A stretch of DNA of 46,055 nt, from the NCBI RefSeq assembly GCF_964222135.1, contig NZ_CAXQBR010000030.1, positions 53,460 to 99,514 on the forward strand. Direction: 5' to 3'. The position numbers were made by a program, and so were the translations under genes. The DNA comes from Euzebya sp. (GTDB taxonomy: Bacteria > Actinomycetota > Nitriliruptoria > Euzebyales > Euzebyaceae). This document shows positions 7,778 through 16,552 of this stretch, in pieces (the stretch's first letter is position 1; each line of letters begins with the position of its first letter). Below the pieces are notes generated by a model. That model made no database searches and was not told the origin of the DNA. It saw only the letters and a list, made by a program, of their open reading frames with translations.

Positions 7778-8931
7778 GCGACCCGTTCGTCGACTACCCG
7801 CTGCCCGTCGACCCCGTCGACCTGACCGTCCGGCAGATCGCCCAGCTCGAAGCGCAGACCGGCGCGGCGGTGAACGAAGGCCACCCGCTGGTCGCCGCCG
7901 TCGAGGGGGTGATGACCCGCATCGCCGAGCTGCGTCTCACCGTCGTCGACGTGACCCGTGCGGCGTTCCGCGACTCCGGCGTGAAGATCGACGGGGTCGC
8001 GTTCATCGACGCCGCGCCGGCCACGGTCGAGACGACGTGGACGATGGTCGACGACGCCGGCTACACCATCGAGCCCGGGGTGCGGATGGCGTACCGGCTG
8101 GCCGGTGACCGGTTCGTCCAGTTCGAACTCGTCGACCCGCTCACCATCGACCCCGGCGACACCACCGCCACCGGCGTGGTCATGCAGGCCATCACCGCCG
8201 GCAGCCACGCGAACGGCCTGGAACCGGCTGGGCTGGTGCCGGTCGACCAGCTGGCCGCCGTCGCCTCCGTAGTGACCACCTCCACCTCCGCTGGTGGTGT
8301 GGATGCCGAGTCCGCGCTCGAGTACGTGAACCGGCTCGTCGCGTTCAGGCGTCGCCGTGGCGACCGGCTGATCACCCCGGAGAACTTCGCCGACGCCGCG
8401 CTCGAGCACCCCGAGGTCGCCCGCGCCGTCGCGATCGCCAACTACGACCCCGACACCGGGGCGACCGACGCCGAACGGCACGTCACCGTCATCGTCCACA
8501 ACGACCTCGGGCTCCCGGTCACAGCCGGCGCGAAGGCCGACATCCTCGCCACCTTCGAGGCCCGCCGCGAGCTCGGGTTCATCGGCCACGTCATCGACCC
8601 GACCTACACCGGCGTCGACATCGACTTCACCGCCACCGCCCAGACCGGGTACGACCCGCTCGAGGTCCGCGCCGCCGGCATCGCCACCGTCACCACCTGG
8701 CTGTCCCCCGCGAATGCCGGCGCCCGCGCGTCGGGGGAGTGGGCCGCCGAGCTGATCATCTACCCGACCGAGATCGCCGCCGCCCTCGACCGCGTCGCCG
8801 GGCTCGAGCTGATCACCGAGGTGCTCGTCAACGGCGGCCGCGACCCCGTCGTCCTGCCCGGCATCGCACCGCTGCCGTCCCCGGTCGACGCCGACGACGA
8901 CCCGTCGACGGTGACCGGCACCGTCACCTGA
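7774..8931 (+). CDS. Baseplate J family protein (gp6-like wedge)
   Basis: A 385-residue protein starting at GTG 7774 and overlapping the W-like gene. The N-terminal 100 residues are helical, with a segment on residue contacts similar to known J proteins (VNEGHPLVAAVEGVM). The middle has the J-typical GV/AG-containing strands (TTATGVVMQAITAGSHANGL) and a characteristic RRGDRLITPENFADAALEHP segment, where J proteins have the RGG/T-ED-Y motif followed by V-x-x-A. Baseplate J subunits form the ring that links hub and fibres and triggers sheath contraction. Gene order (W, J, fibre, I, spike) agrees. Confidence 0.87.
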   Translation: MSDPFVDYPLPVDPVDLTVRQIAQLEAQTGAAVNEGHPLVAAVEGVMTRIAELRLTVVDVTRAAFRDSGVKIDGVAFIDAAPATVETTWTMVDDAGYTIEPGVRMAYRLAGDRFVQFELVDPLTIDPGDTTATGVVMQAITAGSHANGLEPAGLVPVDQLAAVASVVTTSTSAGGVDAESALEYVNRLVAFRRRRGDRLITPENFADAALEHPEVARAVAIANYDPDTGATDAERHVTVIVHNDLGLPVTAGAKADILATFEARRELGFIGHVIDPTYTGVDIDFTATAQTGYDPLEVRAAGIATVTTWLSPANAGARASGEWAAELIIYPTEIAAALDRVAGLELITEVLVNGGRDPVVLPGIAPLPSPVDADDDPSTVTGTVT

Positions 8932-8944
8932 ACCTGGAGGCCCT

Positions 8945-9841
8945 GTGGCTGCTGGCGACACGAACTACCCGGCCCAGCTCGACACCGACGAGAACCTGCC
9001 CGACCTGACCGGCTACCGGCAGTCCGGCTACCTCGACACCGACGGCGTCACCTATGACGAGCACCGCCAGGCGCACAACTGGACCAACACCATCCGCCAG
9101 GCCGTCCTTGCGTTGCAGGCCAAGGTCGGCATCGGCGGGTCCTCCCCGTCGGGCAGCCGAATCCTGCAGGCGTCCGAGGGCGGGTCTGCCTGGGTGACCC
9201 TCGCATCGATCGCCGCGTCGGCGCTCGGCCGCGGCGCCGGCGCTGCCCTGCAAGTCCTGCGGGTGAAGGCGGACGAGACCGGCCTCGAATGGTGGACCGT
9301 CCCGACCGACGACGACCCGGCCACCGCGTCGCTGCGCACGCTCGGCACCGGCGCCCAGCAGGCCGCCGCCGGCAACGACGCGCGGCTCAGCGACGCCCGC
9401 ACCCCCGTCGCGCACGCCGACACGCATGCCGCCGGCGAGGCGGACGAGGTGACCCCCGCGGCGATCGGCGCGGCGACCATCGCGCATGCGGCTACCCACG
9501 CGACCGGCGGGACCGACGAGGTCACCCCAGCGGCCATCGGCGCACCCACCACCGACGACCTCGGCACCGTCGCGGACGCTGTCACCGCTCTCGACGGAGC
9601 CCTGACCGACCACGTCGCGGTCACCGGAGCGGACGGTCACGTCGCCCAGCAGGCCGCCATCGGCGACGTCACCCCGACGACGATCACGGATCCGGCCGAC
9701 GCGCCGGCCGATGCTGATGCGCTGCGTGAGGACCTGGTGGCCAACGTCCTCCCCGACATCGACGCCCGCTTCGACGCGGTCGAGGCGAAGGTCAACGCCA
9801 TCCTGGCCGCGCTCCGCACCGCCGAGGTCCTCGAGACGTGA
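8945..9841 (+). CDS. Tail fibre protein
   Basis: A 298-residue protein whose GTG start (8945) follows GGAGG at 8937-8941. The centre contains the repeated motif seen in many phage fibres, DARLSDARTPVAHADTHAAG followed by VTPAAIGA, here present about twice in imperfect form (a second copy reads IAHAATHATGG then VTPAAIGA). The C-terminus is a heptad-like helix (FDAVEAKVNAILAALRTAEV) that could trimerise. The N-terminus (LDTDENLPDLTGYRQSGYL) is probably the baseplate-docking part. Fibres of this class recognise the surface of the target. It overlaps the next gene (GTGA at 9838). Confidence 0.8.
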   Translation: MAAGDTNYPAQLDTDENLPDLTGYRQSGYLDTDGVTYDEHRQAHNWTNTIRQAVLALQAKVGIGGSSPSGSRILQASEGGSAWVTLASIAASALGRGAGAALQVLRVKADETGLEWWTVPTDDDPATASLRTLGTGAQQAAAGNDARLSDARTPVAHADTHAAGEADEVTPAAIGAATIAHAATHATGGTDEVTPAAIGAPTTDDLGTVADAVTALDGALTDHVAVTGADGHVAQQAAIGDVTPTTITDPADAPADADALREDLVANVLPDIDARFDAVEAKVNAILAALRTAEVLET

Positions 9842-10569
9842 CCGCCGTCCCCTCCGACCTGATCGCCACCACCGACCAGCCGTGGGACGCCGACACCGCA
9901 TGGGGCACCGACATCGCCTACGCGCCGCCGCTGTGCTCCCCGACGACCCTGGCGATCTACGACTGGGTCGGCCCGGCCATGCGAGGCGACGACGCGGCTC
10001 ACGGCTGGGCGTACCTCGCTGTCATCTCCGCTCTGGCGGAGCCGCTGTGGGAGATCGAGAAGATCGCTCGGGCCCGCGACGGCCGCGTCGGCTACGCCGC
10101 CGTGTTCGACCCCGACACCGTCCCCGCCTACGCGCTCGGCTGGTACGAGATGACCGTCGGCCTCACCCCCGCCCCATGGCTGCCCACCGACCGCCGCCGC
10201 GAACGGATGAAGAACAGCCCGGCGTACATCCGCGGCGGCCGTGCCGCCATGCTCGCCGAGGTCCGGCTCACCCTTGACGCCACCCGACTCGTGCACCTGG
10301 TGGAACGGACCGGCATCGACGACCAGTACCTCGACAAGCCGTTCCGGCAACTCGTCCAGACCTTCGCCGCCCAGACCCCCGACCCGGACGCGACCACTGC
10401 GGCGGTGCAGGCCGCCAAGCCCGGCCCCGACATCGTCGACTACCGCGTCATACCCGGCCAGACCTGCGGCCAGCTCGCCGCGCTCGAGCTCAGCTGCGGC
10501 GAGGTCGAGGCCGCGTACGCCGACTGCGACGACGTCGCCACCACCCTGCCTGACGAGGAGCTGCTGTGA
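9838..10569 (+). CDS. Tail protein I / YmfQ-like baseplate wedge protein
   Basis: A 243-residue protein overlapping the fibre gene and followed by the tailspike with a 4-base overlap. It contains the helical pattern of tail protein I/YmfQ-type proteins, including LAVISALAEPLWEIEKIARA then a Trp-containing turn YALGWYEMTVGL, and an arginine-rich segment (TDRRRERMKNSPAYIRGG). In contractile tails the I-type protein connects the J ring to the fibres. The C-terminal tail has four cysteines (GQTCGQ, ELSCGE, ADCDD and others), unusual for this family. Assignment relies on position between J/fibre and spike plus the general pattern. Confidence 0.65.
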   Translation: MTAVPSDLIATTDQPWDADTAWGTDIAYAPPLCSPTTLAIYDWVGPAMRGDDAAHGWAYLAVISALAEPLWEIEKIARARDGRVGYAAVFDPDTVPAYALGWYEMTVGLTPAPWLPTDRRRERMKNSPAYIRGGRAAMLAEVRLTLDATRLVHLVERTGIDDQYLDKPFRQLVQTFAAQTPDPDATTAAVQAAKPGPDIVDYRVIPGQTCGQLAALELSCGEVEAAYADCDDVATTLPDEELL

Positions 10570-12608
10570 CCAAGATCGTCGGTGGCATCACCGTCCCCGA
10601 AGCCCACGACCCCGCGTCGATCCACGAGATCGCCGAGCAGATCGCCAGGGACGTCGGCAACACGTACCGAGCGACGGTGAACCCGAAGGCGGCGGCGTTC
10701 GGGGCCGTCGGCGATGGGGCCACCGCGGATGGCACCGCTCTGCGCGCGGCCGTGGCCGCGCTGACCTCCGGAGACCGCTTCTACCTGCCGCCTGGCGACT
10801 TCCTCTTCTCCGGAGGAGAGTTGCTGATTCCCAACGGTGTCGAGGTGGTCGCCGACCCTGAGTCCCGCATCATCGTCAACGGGGCGCTGAGCAACAACCG
10901 GGTGTTCAGGGTCGCGGGGTCCACCAGCACCCTGACGCCGCTCGATGCGGATGCCGGGGCCGGCGACTGGTCGATCAGCCTGCCGTCCGGCGGGGGGTCG
11001 ATCTTCGCCGTCGGTGACGTGATCGCGATCCAGTCCGAAGCGGCCTGGTTCTCCAGCGGCACGAAGAACCGCGAGCTGCACCGCGTCATCGCCGTCGACG
11101 GCGACACGGTGTACCTCGACGGCCCACTTGTCCGCGACTACCTGGTCGACGACACCGCCCGGTACGCCCGCATCGTGCCCGCGACGGGCCGGCTGCTGCT
11201 GCCTCGCATCGAGGCGACCGCCCCGACGACCCACAAGGGCTACGGCCTCCGCATCGACTACGGCCTCGACATCACTGTCGACGGGTTCCACGCCCACGAG
11301 GCAGGCGGCGGGATCTCCGTCACCGACACCATCGGGCTGCGCGTCAACGCCCCGACCTTCGACGGGCTTCCGAACCTTGCGGACTCCTACGGGTACGGCA
11401 TCGCGCTGAACGGCGCCTGCGCCGACGTCATCGTCGACAGCCCCATGGGGCGCCACTGCCGCCACGTGTTCACGACCCTGCCCTACCTCGGCTACGGCGG
11501 CCCACGCCACTGGAAGGTGAACCACGGCATCGGCCACCTCGGCGAAGGGTCGTCGTCGGTGTGGGACACCCATGTCGAGTCCTACGACGGCGAGTTCAAC
11601 CACTGCCACGCCCTCGGTGCCGACGGCGACACCGGGCAGGGCTACGGGTTCCACATCCGCGGCAAGGTCACCCGCATCAACCACGGCGTCAGCCGATTCG
11701 CCCGACGCGGCGTGTCGATGGACGTCGCCGCCGAGGACCTGACCGTCCACGGCGGCGAGTTCTCCCACGCCGACACCGGCATCGGCCTCGGCGGCGTCGA
11801 CGCGACCCTGCGCGGGGTCCACTGCCACGACAACATCAGCAACGGGATCAGCGCCGCCGGCACCGGCATGAGGATCTTCGACCCCACCATCGAACGCTCC
11901 GGCGCAGCGATCCAGGGCAGCGAGAGCGGCACGGGCCTGTACGTCCAGGGCGGCTACCTGCCCTACGACGCCGCGCTGCAGGGCTACAGCGTCCTGAACC
12001 TGCCCGCCGACGGCATCGTCATCGGCGTTCGCACCCCCGGCTACCCATCCGGTCTGCCAGCCGGATCGGGCATCAACGGCACTGCCGGGCAGCGACGGCA
12101 GATCCTCACCGACACCGGGCCGAACTCCTACCCGACCCTCGGCCGACGAGTCATCACCCCCGGCGCGTTCGAGGCAGCCCACGGAGCTCCGACCGGACCC
12201 AGCAAGGGCACCATCGGTGGCACCGGGTTCCTCTGGTCATCGGTCGCCTACGCCGACACCGGGTTCGAGTCCGCGGTCGCCGTCGTCGACATCCCGCCGG
12301 ACTGGACCACCTGCAACGTCTACCTCTGGTGGACGAACCCCTCAGCCGGCGGAGGCAACGTTGCCTGGAGATGCGACCATCGACAGGTTGCCGACGGCGA
12401 CTCGCTCAACACTGACACCCAGGGGACGACCGTCATCGCAGCCGCTCCCACCCAGTACGGAACCGACAAGCTTCTGGTCATCTCCAACCTGGCGGTCACG
12501 CCCGGCAAGCTGCTACGGCTCGAAGCAGCACGCAACGGTGGGCACGCCTCCGATGATCTCTCAGGAGACGCGCACCTGCTCGGTGTTGTGCTCGAGCAGG
12601 TGATCTGA
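10566..12608 (+). CDS. Tailspike with right-handed beta-helix (pectate-lyase-like fold)
   Basis: A 680-residue protein overlapping the previous gene. Residues about 35-75 contain FGAVGDGATADGTALRAAV, the standard entry motif of phage beta-helix tailspikes and pectate lyase 3-like proteins. A long central body of short strand repeats follows (about 220-470: DITVDGFHAHEAGGGISVTD, DLTVHGGEFSHADTGIGLGG and similar), then a beta-rich C-terminal domain. Such spikes bind and often cleave a surface polysaccharide. No unambiguous catalytic residues can be named without a structure. The last 48 bases overlap the 3' end of the convergent polysaccharide ligase gene. Confidence 0.85.
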   Translation: MTKIVGGITVPEAHDPASIHEIAEQIARDVGNTYRATVNPKAAAFGAVGDGATADGTALRAAVAALTSGDRFYLPPGDFLFSGGELLIPNGVEVVADPESRIIVNGALSNNRVFRVAGSTSTLTPLDADAGAGDWSISLPSGGGSIFAVGDVIAIQSEAAWFSSGTKNRELHRVIAVDGDTVYLDGPLVRDYLVDDTARYARIVPATGRLLLPRIEATAPTTHKGYGLRIDYGLDITVDGFHAHEAGGGISVTDTIGLRVNAPTFDGLPNLADSYGYGIALNGACADVIVDSPMGRHCRHVFTTLPYLGYGGPRHWKVNHGIGHLGEGSSSVWDTHVESYDGEFNHCHALGADGDTGQGYGFHIRGKVTRINHGVSRFARRGVSMDVAAEDLTVHGGEFSHADTGIGLGGVDATLRGVHCHDNISNGISAAGTGMRIFDPTIERSGAAIQGSESGTGLYVQGGYLPYDAALQGYSVLNLPADGIVIGVRTPGYPSGLPAGSGINGTAGQRRQILTDTGPNSYPTLGRRVITPGAFEAAHGAPTGPSKGTIGGTGFLWSSVAYADTGFESAVAVVDIPPDWTTCNVYLWWTNPSAGGGNVAWRCDHRQVADGDSLNTDTQGTTVIAAAPTQYGTDKLLVISNLAVTPGKLLRLEAARNGGHASDDLSGDAHLLGVVLEQVI

Positions 12609-13847
12609 CCGGCGGACACGAGACGCGCAGTAGGTCGCGAGCATCAGCCCGATCGACAGCCACATGTAGCGGTCCCAGAACGAGTTGTTGAAGTTCATGT
12701 GGGCAAAGAACGCGACCAACCCGACCGCGGGCACGATCTCGCCTGCCTGTCGACGTCTTGCTCGGACGCCCATCAACACCGCCGCCAACGTCATCACGGC
12801 GAGACCCAGCAGGCCGAGGGCACCCGCCACATCCCAGGCCTGCAGGTAGATGTTGTGGACGTTCGCGGTCCTGGCAAATCCAGTCCCGATCGCGGGACGT
12901 TCGGTCACCCGACTCCATGCGTCGTCAACGAGCACATCGCGGGTCTGATCGCTCAGGGCGCCGCTCTCATGCAATCCCAGCGCTCGCGTCACGGCGTTGT
13001 ACTCGACCAAGGACTCGGAGGCGACGTTGATGAAAGCGACGTAGCTGCCGGCCAGCAACAGCAGAGCGAGCGGGGCGGCGATCACCGTGCGGCTCCTGAA
13101 CCACAGGACGACTCCGAGCGCTCCGAACACCAGCAGGCCACCGAGCGCGGCCCGTGACCCACTCAGGACGATCCCCACGGCGAGGACAACGAAGGCGGCG
13201 GTCCATCCCAGCCGCGCCGGCCGACTCCGCGCGATGACAGCTAGGAGCACCGCTGCTGGGACTAGCAGCATCGCCGCCGTGGCGAAGTGGTTGTACTGGC
13301 TCGCCCAACCCAGTAGCCGGCGACCTTCCTCCTGGAAGGGAATGGCGTACAGGATGTGCACGACGGTCAGCACGACGGCTGCACCCGATGCGAACACCAC
13401 CTGATCCCACCGGGGCCGCCAGACAAGCCAGGCGAGCAGCGGCACGCCTGCGCCGATCAACGCACGGGTGTACTCCACGAAGCTGGGCTCTGCGCCGAAC
13501 AGCTCCGCTATGGCCCCGCCGGCGAAGAACACCGCCAGCCCAGCCAGAAACAGCGTGATCTCCTGCGGCAGCGGAGACAGCCGCTCCTCACGCCGGACTC
13601 GAACAGCCACCACAGCAGCCACGAACCCAACCAGCAGGACGTCACCCGGAGTCAACGGGCCAGCAACACGCAGCAGCCCCAGGCTGGCCGCGACCGTCGC
13701 CGCTCCCGCGAGCAGAGGCAGCGCCGACGCGTCCACACGCCGACGGACACGACGACCCCGGCGATGCCGCACTACGGCAGCAACCCAGATCGCTGCGGTC
13801 GCCGCGGTCACGATCAGCAACGCGAGCTGCACGGGGTCGAACTTCAC
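12561..13847 (-). CDS. O-antigen ligase/polymerase-like (WaaL/Wzy_C) membrane protein
   Basis: A 428-residue multi-pass membrane protein with about 10-12 hydrophobic segments. It has the Wzy_C-type long periplasmic loop (GLHESGALSDQTRDVLVDDA) with the ligase/polymerase signature RPAIGTGFART-x-NVHNIYLQ, and a preceding GIVLSGSRAALGG motif, where the conserved Arg binds the polymer. These proteins polymerise or transfer polysaccharide chains on the outer face of the membrane. The start is taken as GTG 13847, which overlaps the stop of the methyltransferase (GTGA); the open frame to 14057 is antisense overlap. Placement inside the phage, opposite to the tail genes, suggests serotype conversion. 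Confidence 0.82.
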   Translation of the reverse strand: MKFDPVQLALLIVTAATAAIWVAAVVRHRRGRRVRRRVDASALPLLAGAATVAASLGLLRVAGPLTPGDVLLVGFVAAVVAVRVRREERLSPLPQEITLFLAGLAVFFAGGAIAELFGAEPSFVEYTRALIGAGVPLLAWLVWRPRWDQVVFASGAAVVLTVVHILYAIPFQEEGRRLLGWASQYNHFATAAMLLVPAAVLLAVIARSRPARLGWTAAFVVLAVGIVLSGSRAALGGLLVFGALGVVLWFRSRTVIAAPLALLLLAGSYVAFINVASESLVEYNAVTRALGLHESGALSDQTRDVLVDDAWSRVTERPAIGTGFARTANVHNIYLQAWDVAGALGLLGLAVMTLAAVLMGVRARRRQAGEIVPAVGLVAFFAHMNFNNSFWDRYMWLSIGLMLATYCASRVRRSDHLLEHNTEQVRVS

Positions 13848-14710
13848 CTTGACGATTCCGGCGTGAGTCGTGACGCGATGAAGGCGCGGTCCGCGACCGC
13901 CAGGACGTTCTTGATGTCGCGTCGGCCGACCGCGTCGGACCAGCTGAGCGGCACGAGCGCCCGTTCGTGCGGCTCGTAGATGAACGGTTCGGTGGCCTCG
14001 TCGAGGAGGTCGACAAGGTCTGTGCGGTCGCTGAGTTCGTTTACTTCGATGAGCCAAGCAGCAGGTCGCCGGTCCGCGAGGAGACGTCTGCTGCCACGCA
14101 TGGCTTCGAGTTCGAACCCTTCGACGTCAACCTTGGCGACCACGGGCTGCAGGCTCTCGCAGACCTCGTCCAGCGTCACGACGTCGATCTCTGCGAGCTC
14201 CTGACCGGAGGCCTCGGCACTGGTGATCCGGTTCGTCGCGTCGTGCCCGGAGGTCATCGCAGCCGTGCCTGGCTCGGCTCCCGCCGCAGCAGCGATCAGG
14301 CGTGCCGGGATGTTGTTCAGCTGGAGGTTCTCCCGGAGGATCTCAGCGGTGTCGGCGGCGGGCTCCAGGCAGACAACCAGACCATCAGGGGCCACGATCG
14401 AGCCGGCCAGCACGCTGTACACACCAACGTTGGCGCCGACGTCGAGGAAGGTGTCACCCGGTCGGAGCACGTCGCGGACGAAGGCCATCTCCCACGGGTC
14501 GGGCATGCCGTGGTAGTAGGCGAGAGCTGACGAGGTGCGGTGGGGGTGCAATCGCAGCTTCGCGTTGCCGAATGCGGTCACGGTCATGGGTCGGCGCGCC
14601 AGGCGTTGCCATGCCTGCCAGCGCACAAAGCGGAGCACGACCTGGCCGCGCTGCCCTGCGGCAGCGTCCGCCATGATGACGTCCCGCATCACCGATGCCG
14701 CGTTGGGCAT
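13844..14710 (-). CDS. FkbM-family methyltransferase
   Basis: A 288-residue SAM-dependent methyltransferase. The start ATG 14710 is preceded by GGGAGGGG (14713-14720 read in reverse), and codons upstream of it are not needed. Motif I is DTFLDVGANVGVYSVLAGS (about residues 88-106), followed by an acidic VVCLEP strand and an FkbM-typical VVAKVDVEGFELEAMRG segment. FkbM enzymes methylate sugar hydroxyls, including cell-surface glycans. It is co-transcribed with, and overlaps, the Wzy-like gene, so the pair probably makes or caps a modified surface polysaccharide. A host-derived cargo gene in a prophage is the best reading. Confidence 0.85.
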   Translation of the reverse strand: MPNAASVMRDVIMADAAAGQRGQVVLRFVRWQAWQRLARRPMTVTAFGNAKLRLHPHRTSSALAYYHGMPDPWEMAFVRDVLRPGDTFLDVGANVGVYSVLAGSIVAPDGLVVCLEPAADTAEILRENLQLNNIPARLIAAAAGAEPGTAAMTSGHDATNRITSAEASGQELAEIDVVTLDEVCESLQPVVAKVDVEGFELEAMRGSRRLLADRRPAAWLIEVNELSDRTDLVDLLDEATEPFIYEPHERALVPLSWSDAVGRRDIKNVLAVADRAFIASRLTPESSR

Positions 14711-14803
14711 GGCCCCTCCCTGTCTCGCCTGCCAGCGACTTGAGGGTAGCGCAGAACGCATCGTCGATGGGCTGTCACACCGACGCAACGCCGATCGGTG
14801 AAG

Positions 14804-15031
14804 ATGGCTGCGATGGGGCGGGACGAGCAGGTGGCGCTGGCCAGACTGATGGTGGGTCGAGACGTTGCGGTGCCGGGACCCACGGGCAGCTGCTGGGTCG
14901 GCCGGGGCGCCCACATCGAGGTGGACGGCCAGGAGGTTCGACTGGCCGTCATGATCCCTGCGGTGGGCATCTACGTGCACCCGATCCACGAGATCCGTCC
15001 GATCGTCGACGTCGTCTCGACCGTGCTGTGA
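14804..15031 (+). CDS. Hypothetical small protein
   Basis: A 75-residue open frame from ATG 14804 (alternative GTG 14798) to TGA 15029-15031, in the gap between the methyltransferase and a tiny reverse gene. The composition is protein-like and not repetitive: an N-terminal helix (DEQVALARLMV) and a series of beta strands (AHIEVDGQEVRLAVMIPAVG). No ribosome site stands out and no family is recognised. It is transcribed in the direction of the lysis genes. It could be a small phage late protein or a chance ORF. Confidence 0.42.
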   Translation: MAAMGRDEQVALARLMVGRDVAVPGPTGSCWVGRGAHIEVDGQEVRLAVMIPAVGIYVHPIHEIRPIVDVVSTVL

Positions 15032-15047
15032 TCCTGCTGCACGCGGG

Positions 15048-15206
15048 CTAGTCGTCGGCGGGCCAGAAGAAGTCAGGCCCTGTGTAGGTGTGCTCGTGTC
15101 CTTCCGAGCACGTCACGGCGATCTGGGCAGCCGTCTGCCAGTCGGCCACGTCGAGCCCTGAGTCGACGTCTTCGCCGCAGGTCTTGCACACCACGTGCGC
15201 GGTCAT
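15048..15206 (-). CDS. Tiny zinc-ribbon-like protein
   Basis: A 52-residue ORF, too short for most gene finders, with a convincing metal-binding pattern: VCKTCGEDVDSG near the start (CxxC) and a later TCSEGHEHTY segment providing Cys and His. This four-ligand spacing suggests a single zinc knuckle. The aromatic/acidic C-terminus reads DFFWPADD. It lies on the strand opposite the endolysin, 64 bases upstream of the endolysin ATG. The function is unknown; small zinc proteins in phages often bind nucleic acid or host polymerase. Confidence 0.6.
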   Translation of the reverse strand: MTAHVVCKTCGEDVDSGLDVADWQTAAQIAVTCSEGHEHTYTGPDFFWPADD

Positions 15207-15270
15207 CGGTCAGGACCGTACCGCCTCGCCCCCCGACGTCGATCGTCCGCTCGAGCTGAGGAGCCCGCTC

Positions 15271-16296
15271 ATGACCACCCCTGCGGTCCTACTTGACCAT
15301 GCCCGCCGCTACCTCGGGGTCACCGAGTCGCCTGCCGGGTCGAACCGGCAGCCGTTCGCGGCGATCGCCGGGCACGCCAACGGCTACGCCTGGTGCGCGA
15401 CCTTCGGCGTCGCCATGCAGATCCTCGCCGGCCTCGACCCGGTGTCGCGGTCGGCGTACACCCCGCAGGTCGCCGTCGACGCCGCCCGCACCGGCCGCAC
15501 CGTCCCCCTCGCCGACGCCCAGCCGGGCGACCACGCAGTCGTCGACTTCCCCGGCGGCAAGGGACGCATCGAGCACTACATCATCCTCGAGAAGCCGCTC
15601 GGCGGCGGCCGCTGGCAGACCATCGAGGGCAACACCTCCGGCGCCGGCTCCCAGACCAACGGCGGCGCCGTGCTGCGGAAGACCCGCGACCTGGGTGGGA
15701 TGGTCCGCGTCGTGGTGTTCCGGCCCCGCTACACGGGCGCGGCCGCCGGCGGCGGTCCCACCCGGCCGGAGGGCGCGATCCTGATGCTGGGCGACTCGGG
15801 CGACGCCGCGGTGATCTGGCAGCAGCAGCTGAACCACGTCGCCGACGCCGGTCTGGTCGTCGACGGCGAGTACGGCCCCCTCACCCGCGCCGCCACGCTC
15901 GCCTGGCAGGCCACCCGCGGGCTGCCGCTGTCGGGGATGGTCGGCGCCGGCGATGTCGCCTCGATGGAGGCTCACTACCGCGAGCTCGAGCAGGCTGGCC
16001 GGCCGGTCGAGCCGGATCCACAGCCTGACCTGGAGGTGGCGGTGAGGTACGCCTCCGGTCATCCGGTCGATGAGCGGATCGCCCGCGGGCTCGCCGCCAC
16101 CCTCCACGTCCACGTCGGCCCGCTCGCCGCCCGCCAGCGCGTCGGCCGCGTCTACCTGGTCGGCGGCCCTGCGGTCGACGGGTTCGACCGGCAGCTCGCC
16201 GGCGATGTCGTCGAGCTCGCCGGCCCCACCCGCGCCGAGACGCACGCCGCGGCGAACGCCGTCGAGCTCGCCTACCTGAAGGGACTGGCCGCATGA
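15271..16296 (+). CDS. Endolysin: CHAP amidase/peptidase, peptidoglycan-binding domain, CWB2-like C-terminus
   Basis: A 341-residue endolysin beginning at ATG 15271 after a CTGAGGAG ribosome site (the frame extends upstream to 15088 but that part is not protein-like). Residues 1-150 are a CHAP/NlpC-like hydrolase with catalytic Cys42 (YAWCATFG) and His102 (IEHYIILEK). Residues about 168-236 are a PG_binding_1 domain (LMLGDSGDAAVIWQQQLN, DGEYGPLTRAATLAWQATRG). Residues about 257-341 resemble one CWB2 unit: VYLVGGPAVDGFDRQLAG then AGPTRAETHAAANAVE, matching the GG-P and AG-x-R-x-T-A landmarks. It cuts host peptidoglycan for lysis; the holin overlaps its stop. Confidence 0.86.
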   Translation: MTTPAVLLDHARRYLGVTESPAGSNRQPFAAIAGHANGYAWCATFGVAMQILAGLDPVSRSAYTPQVAVDAARTGRTVPLADAQPGDHAVVDFPGGKGRIEHYIILEKPLGGGRWQTIEGNTSGAGSQTNGGAVLRKTRDLGGMVRVVVFRPRYTGAAAGGGPTRPEGAILMLGDSGDAAVIWQQQLNHVADAGLVVDGEYGPLTRAATLAWQATRGLPLSGMVGAGDVASMEAHYRELEQAGRPVEPDPQPDLEVAVRYASGHPVDERIARGLAATLHVHVGPLAARQRVGRVYLVGGPAVDGFDRQLAGDVVELAGPTRAETHAAANAVELAYLKGLAA

Positions 16297-16550
16297 CCTG
16301 GGACGACCCCACCGGACCGCCGCCGCCGCCGGGCGCACAGCCGGTGCCGACCGCCTGGTGGTACGCGTACCGGCCCAACCCGAAGGTCGCCGCGGCGATC
16401 GTCACCGTGGTGATCGCCGGCCTCGCGCTCGCCCTGCTGCGCGCGATCGGGGTCGTCGACATGGACCTCGACGCGTTCCTCGCCCTCGTCGGCGGCGGGG
16501 CGGGCACCGCCGCGGTGGCGTACATGCGGCCCGACGCGAGCGGCCGCTGA
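16293..16550 (+). CDS. Holin-like membrane protein
   Basis: An 85-residue protein overlapping the endolysin (ATGA). It has a Pro-rich N-terminal tail (TGPPPPPGAQPVP), then two hydrophobic segments (about residues 33-50, AAAIVTVVIAGLALALLRA, and 60-78, AFLALVGGGAGTAAVAYM), and a short charged C-terminus. Size, two membrane passes and position directly behind the endolysin are those of a phage holin, which permeabilises the membrane to release or activate the endolysin at a set time. It is recognised by context rather than by a family signature. Confidence 0.7.
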   Translation: MTWDDPTGPPPPPGAQPVPTAWWYAYRPNPKVAAAIVTVVIAGLALALLRAIGVVDMDLDAFLALVGGGAGTAAVAYMRPDASGR

Positions 16551-16552
16551 CC

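Noticed and set aside
1-12608. Extracellular contractile injection system (PVC/Afp type)
   Set aside because: A linked endolysin-holin cassette, G/GT frameshift and att site favour a phage; no AAA+ ATPase of the eCIS type or toxin payload is visible. A tailocin remains possible.
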